DNA of 64,000 nucleotides from NCBI GenBank assembly GCA_031763025.1, contig JASSKH010000007.1, positions 7,393,930 through 7,457,929 on the forward strand, read 5' to 3'. The notes beneath the pieces were generated by a model. It ran no database searches. It was given only the letters and a program-made list of their open reading frames with translations, and was not told where the DNA came from. This DNA comes from Macrocystis pyrifera. Lineage: Eukaryota > Sar > Phaeophyceae > Laminariales > Laminariaceae. Every line of letters begins with the position of its first letter. Position 1 is the stretch's first letter. Below are positions 24,101 through 36,100 of the stretch, piece after piece. Both the position numbers and the translations under genes were made by a program.

Positions 24101-27100
24101 CATCCCAGGAAATGAGGAACACTGTGACGGGGACAATGGAGTAGAAGAAGGAACTTTGCCGTATAGGCGAGCCGATTTTCAATAATCCGAGCCGAAAAAG
24201 CAGCAAAAACTTCATTTTTTTTGTCACTTTGGGGGGTGCCGTTTTTCTTTAGCCGATTTGTAGTGGGTGTACTTCGCGGAAATCGATATATATATATACC
24301 GAAAAACCAACAAACGAAAAAAGCGGCGAAGGCTCAGCGTATACATTTACCAGATATATACTGGTATACAGCAGGAGGGGTAGAAGGAACACCGTAACAA
24401 GTGTATGGGGGCAGGGGGGGGAACAGGAAGAGTAGAAGGGAAACCGCGGTAGAAGAGAGTAGCAGAGAGACCGCCGATAGGGTAACAAGGTACCAGGCCG
24501 ACTAATAGGTTGGACTTTTCTTTGCTACTCGTACCGCCAACTGCTGCGGCCGTTCGGTATGTATTGGCTTGGTGCTTTGATTTTTTTCCATGAATTAACT
24601 TTTTCCTCTATTTTCCCCTTCTTATCCTAAGAAGTACTACATAGTGGGTGGGTGACGAGCGTATTTTGGCCCACTCATTATTTCTTTTTTTACTTAGTTA
24701 AGTGTTCACCGGGATGCATGTTGTAGTTCCCTTTTTCCTTCTCGTTTCTTCCCCCTTGCACGTCCCTTTTGGCTCATGCTCGGGGTAAGTATGTGTGTGA
24801 GCTTTGGCTTCCCATTTTATTTATTTATTTGGGATTCTTCTCATTTTCTTTTTCTTTTTCGGTTTGGTTTCTTTGTTGCTTCTCTTTCTTTATGGTGTAT
24901 TTTGGTTGCTGGCGTATGTATGTATGTTGTGTCGGCCGCACCTAGTGCGAAGGCATGGTATTGCGTAGGCTATTAATGCATTACGGTGAGTTATCTCTGT
25001 GTCGTAGTCTGTGACCACAGAGCTCGTATCTTTCTAGGGTGAAGAATCAGCACGGACACTGGGCTTGCTGGATGTCGACGAGTAGAAGAACGGTTTAATG
25101 TGAAGAACACACACACATATAGAATAATTGCTTATTTCTATATCCCAAGTCCATTTAACGCACTTGCGACTTTAAGCAGAGGGGGAAGTTGTCGAAAAAA
25201 GTGACTAATACAGCATCGTTGATACGAAGTAACCCCGGCTGCTGGGGCAGGGAGTGCCATAGATGGAGAGCCCGAACTTCAACGCAAGGAGTTGCACGAG
25301 GCCCGCATGATGTTGCTTGTACCGGCACACTCACACGACCTTAGGAACCTATATACCTCACACCATGAGAGGCGGGTTCATGAGACCGCACTTTCTTGTC
25401 ATTGTTTGTCGCTATTAGGTCGGATCTTATGCAGTTTTTCTTGAGTGATTAAAAAAGGTAGGAAGTCGGATTTTCCACCGGCAAAAAGCCACACCTGATC
25501 GGTGCACCATGTGCCGTCTTATGGTGTTTTTGGTTTTATTTCAAGGGCGAATGAAAAAAAAAGAAAGAACAGAACCGAGATTTTGAACTCGACGTACGTG
25601 GACCACGACACGAACGAGTCGTTCACGCCGGGTTGGGCGATCAACCTTCACCACCAGCTCCTCGAAGGAAGGAATGGAATGTGGAACATCCTGAGGAGCT
25701 GCGTAAGGGATTTGCTAGTCGCTGGACCAGCAAGGAGCTCTCGCTCTCGCGGAGCATGAGCTGCTTGCGGCCGTCGTAGTCAGAAAAAAAAAAACGTTAC
25801 ATTGTTTCGATACTGCTGCAGTCTCGTCCTATTCGTCTCCAAAGTTGTTTTGCCTAGAGCAGCTGCAGTTGGGCGGCCGCAAGGGACACGATGGTGGCCA
25901 AGGTATTATTGATGCCCTCTCTCTCCGTAGTGGCCGATGCACAAGTGCTGGAGCCCAGCTGTGTACAAGAGTAACCAAGCATGTAGCGTCGTGACCCATC
26001 ATGAGCCCAGTCTGTAACCTATACAAAATTGTACAATGCCTCCGCGGTCTTGTGCAAAAGCAAATTTTATCACTTTCAGAGGTGATCAGAAAAGGCTGTA
26101 AAAACAAATCATTTCATGGAATTTCATGAGTGATAAATTCTCGGAGAACATTTTTTCCACCAAACAGGCCCTATAAGACGTGATTTTGATAAGAAACGGG
26201 ACCAGATACCCCCGAAGCCTCCGTAAACAGCAATATAATCACCTTTAAAAAAAAATGCATAAGATCTGGCCTTAGTATGGGTTGGGGCCTTCGGTAAAAA
26301 GAAGCAGAGGTGCAGAAATTATGCACCGCAGTACGTTTTTCGTTTTCGTTTTTTGTTCACAGTTGCAACACGCTGTCTGGTATACTTGGCATCTAATTGC
26401 GACCTTCATGGCTTGAAATATGTATGCTCACACCGCCGAAGAGAGCCTATGTACCTCACACCATGAGGCCGCACTTGATTATCATTGTTTTTTGGTCGCT
26501 ATTATGAGTTGGGGCCTTCGGTAAAAAATGTGAAGCACAAGTGCTGAAAAATCTGTATGTTTCTCGTTTTTGTTCACAGTCGCAACACGTTTTCTATGCT
26601 GGCATATAGTTGCGACCTTTTAAGTCGTTTTCATTCTTCATATTTCAAGTCATGGAACTGCTGTATGCGTAGTGTTTTTTTTTTCACGGTTGCCATACTG
26701 TTTCTGGTATATTTACGACTTCTCATGACTCCCGTACGTGCCGAAAACGACATACCTGGTATCTCCAATTGCTTACGCTCGAAGTATCTCCCTCGCGACA
26801 GTGTAAGAGAGCGTATGTCGTATCGAGGCCACAGGTTTTCAGCAGGCACCGGATCAATCCGTTGTCTTTTTTTTCATCACGAAAAATGCCTCTTTCTCAA
26901 AAACAGCACTTCCTACCTCTGCTACCCTTGGCCGAATTTTGAAAATCAGTAAATTTTCAGGCTGCTGGTGCTGCCTTTTCAACTCAGATTTCGTCAACAA
27001 CGCCGAGCACTATCAATAGTAGGCGAACCAGCCTGGACCTCGAGTTGGCACAGCAGTGTATATGCCGAACAGCAGCCCCGGAAGAGTTGAATTTCCTGCC

Positions 27101-30100
27101 CCTGAGCACTCTCGTTTCATGATGCTTGCAAAGCACAGCATGGATGCCCTCCCTTGCAGATCCAAGGGCCCCAACAACTTCTAGATTCCATAACGAACAG
27201 GGTTTACGTTGCTCGGGCGATAGTCGAAGAGGCTTATTACGGGGGACCATAGTTAACAGGACGTATGGTATACATGAAAACCTATATATTTACCCATTTA
27301 TACCAATATCTGGTCCTATTTTTTATGGTCCTCCGTAATAGTAATAGAGTTATGCCGTTTTCTGTAGGGAGGCATGGAAATGTCCGTATTCTACGTACCA
27401 GAACTACTGCTGTAGTTTTGCGGCTGTAAATCGAACGAACCATATTTTTCTGCAAAGAATGCTGTACTTTTTTCTCTCGGCCCAAAGGGACCCTTAAATG
27501 TGGAGACAACACACACGGCATTACGTAGGTATTCGCTCCCGGTGGTCTAGTCATAGTGGTTGAACCTCACAAAATAGACCGTACATGCCTTAATGTTTTT
27601 CGCGAGGGGAGCATCAGCGTTTTCTTCTCTCGTCGACTTGCATCTAACACCTACACGTAAATTTAATATTAATATTAATAGTACGTCGTGCATGTAGGTA
27701 CACACGCTATGAATAGGCGCTTTCTGCAGCCAATTTTTTGCACATGAACCAAAATTGAGTGCAGAAAACGCCTGTTCATAGCGTGTGTACGATACGCACT
27801 ATTCGACGCAAGTCGACCAGGGAAGAAAATGCTCATGTCTTCTCGCGATAATTATTTTGAAGATTAAAAATAAAAGAAAATGAAGGTATGCACCGCCGTA
27901 GTGAGGATTGGGGAAGAGCGGCCGCTATGTGACCCCGGATTTCAGTTACGTGAGGAAGGGAGTTGGAGAATGAGAGCGAAGCTGATAAATATGACGGAAG
28001 CAAGAAAAAAAAGGGGCTTGCATGTTCATATGTGTGATATCCGTAGGTTCTGTGGTGTTTTCCTGGGCTTAAAGAAAACTGTCTCCGCATTGAAGTAGTT
28101 GTACCCCTTGTAGAAAATACCCGGGTACTCGCGAGTACAAACTCTGTTAGTACTCGTCACGGGTAGTACTACCACTTTAATACTGCCGAGTATTCGGCGC
28201 CCCATTAATTGTAAGGACTTTAGTATGTAATAAAAAAGGCATATATAATTGTATGGCATGTTATTAATAGTATGGTCATATTCAAAACCATAAGATTCAT
28301 AATCGGCATACTGAAACCCATACATTTTATTTACATATGGCGTCTATTCTACCACACTGAAAGTCATAAAAAAGTACCCGGGATTCATTTTCTCAGATTT
28401 AACGAGCACTCGCAGGGCCGCAAGTACTCGCACGAGTACAACTCTACCCCCCGCATGGACGTAGGCTCACACCTTACACGTCAAAAGCACTCGCTAACCT
28501 GCTCTGGTCCGGTACTGAAACTCCTGCATCCCATCACTGATTCTCGTCATCTCGGAGATCTCCCCACAACCTTTTCCTTACGCTTGCGGCTCCGAGCTCC
28601 GAGTAACCGCCAACCTGCAGCCCCCGAACTTTCACGCGTTTTAAAATTCTACATCCATCCATCGATTTTATGTCCGTTAATAAAAAATAACAAACAAGAA
28701 ATGAACGTAGTCACCGCGAACCGACGCACCCGTGGGTGGCGTTATTTCCCCCGCCCCCTCTCCAGGGAGATGGCGTTCAGCCGTTCTATATATCAGATGA
28801 AAATGGTTCATTTCATACTCCACTCTGGACGGAAATATAATAAACACTTAGCATGGATAGTAGTGTCTGAACGCTTGTTATGTTTCCGTCCAGCGTGGTA
28901 ATAGTCTGATAGCGCAGCTGTTTTTTTGTGTTGAGGTATCTGTTCCCTCGGTATTTTTTTCGTTATTTATTCCAGATGGCTATTTTTCTTGTCCGTTTGC
29001 GCACGGACTTTGTTTTTACCATGCAGTGCGCAGTCGCCCGCCATCTCGACGCTCTCCTCCTGTCCGGCCAGTCTTTGTCTCGACAACGTTTTGTCACACT
29101 GCTGTGTCGTGTATGACCTCGGGCATTTATCGACCGTCGCGGCTCTTCCGCTTCCAACCCGATGCAGGGGATAGGTCTTTTCGGCAGTGAGTTTTGACGC
29201 AATCTTGTCATAGAGATATGATATCAATATGTATCAGTGACAGCAAGCAGTTATTCTTCGAGCCCTCGGAGTACTCCCGGGTGCACAAAGCACCCCCCCC
29301 GGCCGGCTCTAGCACTCCCATTTCGCCTGTCCGACTAGATTTTTAATTGCACACCCTGTCTGGCATGCCTCACAAACCACCAGCCCGCACCACCACAACA
29401 AGCGGGGAGAGCCACACCAGCTTCACCAGCCGGTGCGGCCTGCCTCGTGGAGGTATCTTGGGCTCTGGTTGGCGGACCTCCCCCGCCCCTACTGGGTAAT
29501 GTCTGCCTGGTTGGTGAAACCCGACGTGCTCCGTCACGGCATTGCCGTACTCGTAGGGATGCGAGGGTCTATGGGCATACGATGACGGCAATGCTTTGAC
29601 ATGAGTACACCCGTACCCCAGTAGGTGGGGTTCTAGGCTGGCGAACCCCCCGCACCTCCCGCGCGCGCCCCAAGATACACAACCTCGTCGAAGGGCGTGT
29701 TTGTATCCTCTGGCGCGTTTCCCTTCCCCTGGTTACTACCGATTTTTCAACCTTGCTCTGAATGGTCCCATTATCAGAGAGAAACGTACACCGATATATA
29801 TATATATATATATTTATTTATTTTTCATCACTTTTACTGTCCAGCCCACTCGTAGGAGGTTTTACCCTCGACGATCTTCTGGACAAGCCGTGGTCACAGG
29901 TGTCGTCCCTTCTCCCCCCCGGTACGTGCCTTTATTTTTTGTCGCGCATAGGGTTCAGCATTCCCACTGCTCGTCGATTTTCATCGAATGTAGCCAACTC
30001 ACGCTTTCGCGCTTTCCGCTTATCAATTTTTTATGCAAGAAAAAGTCCCTATGAGCATGCACTCGGTGAGACTTGAACCCACGAAATTGATCTTGACAGG

Positions 30101-33100
30101 CACGCGGACCACCTATCAAGCCACCGGGGACGCCGATGCTATAGATACGTATATATATCGCTTGTCTTCTTTGTTGCGGCCTCCGAAGCCGTGGAACCTT
30201 GCCCTTGCGCTCAGCGTGACAGTGACCGCCGCAGCAGCCGTAATTTGTAGTTTGCGACCCCCTCCCCCCCCATCCGATGCGGACTCGAATGCGGATGTAT
30301 ATTTTCCGTACCAGGCATGATGATCTGGTGCAGTCGACTCATCTGGGCTACGGCAGTAAATCGACTCACTGCCATCGCAGCCCACACCAGTTGGCGTCCC
30401 AAGTCGCAGAGCACAGAGAATTGTCCCCCATTTCCGATGCCGCATTTTTATTTTGCTTTTCTCGCCCTGCTGGCGGGTATTGCTACAGTATTATGTTGAT
30501 TTTTGTTTTTCACAGCCGACCAACCTCGTGCGTTTCGTGCGTGTTCTCTTATGTGTTGCCTTTCGCGCCGTTTTTTTTCGAGCGCCGTTGGTCCCGGCGC
30601 CGGATCGGCATCCTACAGTACGTTCCTCCCGCGCCCGTCTATATATACATACCTGGTAGACTATTTGTTACCTTTTTGAGACGTCTCTGCGCTTTCGCTT
30701 TCGCCTCGTAGAGCAGCTGTATAATCATGCTCTTACAGACGTGAAGCGATAAAACCGGCGTGTTCGGTGCCCCCGTAGGACACGCGGATAGCACAAGTTC
30801 ACTGCGGCGGCAGCAGCAGCAGCAGCAGCAAGTAGGAGCAGCGCGAGCCGAAAACCTTGCTCAAGACTTTTGGACCCGCACGGAACCTCCTGCTGTAGGC
30901 CTGTTGTTGGGCCGGTTTTGTGTGTTCGCGGCCCGATGGGTAGCAAAACGTGTGGTGCCCGAATTTGTGTTTAAAGTGGTGCCGGCTGGTGGTGGATGTC
31001 GCGTGCCGGGTCCCGGATTACGGCCGCAGTTCATCCTCTGACATACAGCGAACACGACTCGCTCCGGGCGGTGTCCGTGGCCTATTATGGGCTATATGCC
31101 AGCATTAAACGGCCCTTGATGTCATACTTCATATCAACCTCTAGAATAGGGCTGTGAAAGTGGCTGACTATAAGTCGTCGACTAGCTTCTTTGTCGGCTG
31201 GGACCAACTAGATTTTTTGTTGGCTAGGGCCGATTGCAAGGTTCTTGGTTGGCTACGTAGTGATTATAGCTGTTGGTTGTGTGCGGTAACTCGTGGGTGT
31301 TATTCTTACACGTCTTTGAATTTTTGACTGGCGCATTTATTTGTGGCTTAATTAACGTGTGTGTCTTGTTTGATAAAATACTCTTCATGCTGAGTAGGTT
31401 AGTTGGCTTCCTTCGCCACCCAACTGATCGAACAAGTAAGTAGCTGTGAGGTCCAGCCAATTCGCAGCCCGATATTACGAAGTCATCTCCCATATATCCC
31501 GTGGCAATCAGCCGTTCTGGTCCATTTCCAACCTTTGTGTTGTGATCTCCGTGTACCCGTTCCTTGGTAGCGTGATATTTATGGCAGCAGATATGCTGGC
31601 AGTTACTTGACCGCGGTTTGACCCCCTTGACTGACCGCCCCCTACACTAAAAATATAATACTGTGGATCAAAAGGACGCCTCTTGGCGGCAGCAGGACAG
31701 ATGCGCGGTTTGGCCCCTGTTAACTGGCCGCACGCTTCCACGGAGACTAGCATATTAGGGACCCAAAACACCCTTGACGCGCGGACCGGTCTCCTATTTG
31801 TACCCTCGAATAAAAAAATATAAATGTAAAACCCCTTCGCTGTGACTGAAGGAAACCTTTCGAATTCCGTAAAACTCATGATAAATGGTGTGGTATCATA
31901 TATCATATGCACCACGGGTGCATACCATGGTATGATATGTAGCATATTTGGCTCACAGCCCATATATGCATATAGATTTGGGTCGCAGCTTACGCGAAGA
32001 CGCAAAGTACCGACGGGATAATGGTTGAATTCCGGTACTTCATGCACGTATTATTGTGATGGTAGTATGATATCGTACGAGTATGACATGATATGGTCTG
32101 TGTGTATTCAGCGTTTCTACTACTGCTGCTGTCGACCAATGAAAGTGAAAAACAAAACAGAAGAATCAAAAGTGCGGGTTCTTTCGTTTTTCTTTTTTCC
32201 GCGGATTTTGTTGCCGTGTCGGTTGGTCGTTGCAACCACCGTGGGATCGTGAGGAAGGCCCCAAAGGCGCAAGGGCACAGATTTATGTCCAAGATCGAAC
32301 CGCTACAGCAGTGCTCGTACGTACCACCCACCCCAGTTGGGACGAACGGTTTCCTGTTGATGAAAATATGCCACCGGTTCTCTGTAGTTTTTCTTTTGTT
32401 TTGCTCATAGCTGCCACTCGCGTAAGTCAGGCCTCAGGGATTGTATATTTGTAAAATGAACAAAACAACAGCAGCTGTGAGATGCAAGCGCGCGTGGCTT
32501 GAGAGTCCCGAGCGTTTTGCGTAGCTCTTGATTACCCTCTCTGGTAAGATAACATCACTTGTCATCCAAAAGGAGCCGCTGGCCTACATCCTTCATGAGG
32601 TCGTATTTGTGACCACAGAACTTGTATCTCATTAGGAATGAAGAATCGGCACGGACACTGGTTGTGCTGGATGTCGACGGGTAGAAAGAACGGTTTAATG
32701 TGAAGAAAACAACAACAACAACAACAACAACATACAACCCGTTGGTGCGCATGATCGAAGTGTCAACAAGAAGCTGTGACTACGTATTATATATGCATAT
32801 AAAATAAGCAAAGAGGAGTTTCGACGAAAATCTCGGTTTCACAGCTGCGAGGATGTTTTTTTTTTTTTTTTAACGCGAAACCAAGATCGGACCCGACGAT
32901 TGTGGATGGAGAGGAAAGGGGGGAGGGGTAGCAAAGGTGAATTTGTGTAGGCACAGACCAGGATTGGAGGGAGGTGAATGGGAGAATCGTTGTGGGGCTA
33001 CCTGGTACTACAGCAGCAGTAGTACAGCGTACCTCGTTTTCTCGTTTTTGTGTTTTTCGCAGTCGTCATACTATTATAGGGCCCTGGTTGATCAGTGCAT

Positions 33101-36100
33101 GTGGTCACGGAAGATTCCTGTCCAAAGCGACTCTCTATACAGCTGCTGCACCAGTACCCTCATTCCAACCCCCCCCCCCCCCCCCCCCCCCAGCCCCGCA
33201 TGCGACTCACCCAACAACTCACGGCGCTTCGCGCTTGGTGCAAGCAATGTCTGCCTGGTCGAAAGCCCGACGTGCTCCGTCCCGGCAGGGATGCGAGGGT
33301 CTATGGTCATACGACTACGTACGGCCATGTTGTTGTTGTTGTTGTTTTCTTCACATTAAACCGTTCTTGCTACCCGTCGACATCCAGCACATGATGATAT
33401 TGAGTACCCCCACTCGCCCCCATATAACTCAGACCCAGTCGTCACTGAATGGGCTGATTTTTTGTGCATCACAGCAACAGCGCGCATATTTGCATGATTG
33501 CTTTTCCGTGCTCTATCGGCCAATTTTGCTCCCAATCCCTGGGGAAAGCCATCGTAGTGGTGCTGGCAGACACGTTATGCCAACAAAAGCTATTATTACG
33601 GGGGACCATGGTAAATAGGACCTACGGCCAACACAAAAACCTACATATTTACCTATTTTTACTACTTGTAACAATATTTGGTCCTATTTACTATGTATGG
33701 TCCCCCGTAATATATAGTACTTGAACTTGATTCAGTATTCAGTTGCGTGAAGGGGTACACATGTTGATACTCGTATTAATAGTATAGGCGTGCCGTTTTG
33801 ATTGCAAGATCAACATCCCCAAAAATTTGCTCCTCTGTGTACGTGTATGTATGTATCATAGGACGGGGGGGGAAGCGACACGGTAGCCGTTTTCGGACTG
33901 CAGTCTCGTTTGTGGGCACAAACCAGTCAAATTCTAAGTAGTTTGTCCCCCAAACGGGACTGCAAGTCCTATACACCCGTTTGCCGTCGCGGGCTTTGTT
34001 TTTGCGCCGAGAGGAAAAAAAGTTGTCGGAAACTTTACCCCTCGTCCCTCGTCCTTTTGCTGTTACTGCGCGAAGGAAAATGTTCTCGTTATGCATTGGG
34101 AGTGATTTGCTGCGTGCTAATGACGTAGATACATACCTTTATGTATCCTGCTGTAGGTATCTGCGTGAGGTCTTCGAAGGGTGTATGTAACCTCTGGAGG
34201 GGGTGAAGTGAAACAGGCCTTGAGTGCAATAGCAGAAAATTATGCCTCCGGTAGAACGCTGAGAGCGAACAACCTTTTTTTTTTCGAGTATACTACAGCA
34301 GTAATAGAAACTCTAACTCCCTCGTGATACTTCCATTTGAAGTGGTGTTCGGGCTTTTGTTTATTTGCTTCACTCGCATACATAGACAGAGTCGTAGTGG
34401 TGGTCCCCCTACAGCAGTCAAGTGCCCATTGAGTACGTAGTGCCTGTGAATCGCTTGGCGAGGATGGGATCCGGCAGTGTGGCGTTGTGCGAAGTAGTGC
34501 CGGTTGCCGCTACGTATAGTGCGGGTATTGCTGGCTGGCGCATACCGACACTACGAAGGGACCATTAGTGATGTACTGTCTCGCGTGAAATAGCCCCTGG
34601 CGGCCCTTGCGCGAGGTGCGGCCCTCCGCGAGCATCGACCTCCGGCGTTAAGCGTGAGGAATGCATATCGCATTCTGACTTGTCTATCGGGCGTGTGTGT
34701 ATTTTACGCTCAATCGTACATATCACACACATATGACCCCCGGGCGGCCGGGCCCTCCGGGTGCCCTCCATGGACCCTGCGGGGTACGCAACGCACGCCC
34801 CCACCCTCTATTGAACACCCTGATGTGTACCGCTATATATGTCCCCAGATGTAGGAACCATTTGGATTAGATATTAACATACGAGCGGCCAATACATTGT
34901 ATTTCGCGACGGCATGGTACCTACGTAAAAATGGCACGGCGGTGATGTGGTCTCGTTCGTTGTCTCGCTGTTGTTATTCAGAGATTTTTCATTCTCTTGG
35001 TGGCAGGGAGCCCCCCCCCGTGTTCTGCGCGCGAGGTTTGCGGAACAACTTATGTATGAATATGAGCAGCCGCGTGGTCTGCACGCACGCGCGTTTCACG
35101 TTACGCCATACTGGCGTTGCGCCATGTGGGTGGGGGCCCCCAAGCCTCCGCAGATGCTACAGCTGGGGAATTTTATGCAGCAGCACTATCAATGGTAGCA
35201 AGTAGTATTCTGGTTGTACGGCGGTGGTACTTACAGTTGTATATAGCAGCACGAACGCACATTTTTTTTGTACCAGTACACACGTACAAGTATACATGTA
35301 ACATAACTTATGTTCAGTCCCGTGAGTAATATGTACCAGCATTTATGAAGGGAGTTTGCGAGACGTAGAGGCCGCCGCCACCTGTTCGTCTATCGTCTGC
35401 CAGGTGTAGACTGTCACTCGTATATACATAGTGCTGTTCGTTGCGTCACGGGACGAGGAAGATCGACGGCCTCGCGTTCTCGCCCAGCAATCGCTGACCG
35501 CTGCTGATATTTATTTTGAGGCTGGTTTTGAGGGAGGCGTGGCCGTACAGCAGTACGTGCGTGTGCACCCACAGCGCGACTCGCGACTCAAGTACGTTAT
35601 GTACGTGTATAACAAGCAGCACCCGAAAGATATCTTATTAATAGTCGTATGTTGTATTATACCAGGTACGGCAGAAAGAAGAAAATGAACATTTCATGTC
35701 AAAACACAGCTTTTCTCACATGTACCAGGTACGAGTCATAGTCTACAAGTTTTTTTTTTTTTGCAGTACTGCTGTTTCCACGTACATATTATTAGTGGCA
35801 TACACGTGGTCGACCACAGATATACAGCTCTTTAATACGGTGACTGCCGTTCCGCACGCACGCGCGCTTGCGACGAGCAGTGGTGAGGTGGTGAAGCCCA
35901 GCGGCGGAATTTCCGGCTGGCCTTTTTGGCGCGCGCCCAATATTCTCAAGTTTTTTGTTTTTTTTGTGTTACGTTGAACGTACGTGGCGACAACAAGAAA
36001 CCATGACGACCTCTCCTTGCTGTTGCGGAAAGGGTCGAAGTGGAAGAATAGCTGAAGAGGCCGAGCCGTTCTATGATTTATACCAAGCATTACTACCGCC

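Larger units (their letters stand above)
17521..29844 (+). other. Intron 2 of the START gene (12.3 kb), repeat-filled
   Basis: This intron is inferred from the phase match between exons ending at 17520 (two bases of a codon) and starting at 29845 (one base). It contains two MITE-like copies, the 60-bp tandem array, the GTACC-rich region, the 118-bp array, a 93-bp perfect-ended hairpin and one copy of the repeat B family, all listed separately. If exons 1-2 belong to another gene, this stretch is partly intergenic. Confidence 0.4.

Noticed and set aside
30725..31041. Frames containing a CAG repeat (poly-Gln or poly-Ala)
   Set aside because: Open frames arise from the repeat; no splice sites or domain support a gene.
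32937..33618. Overlapping plus-strand frames of 140 and 214 codons
   Set aside because: They run through repeats B and C and a poly-C tract, and their residues are dictated by these repeats.
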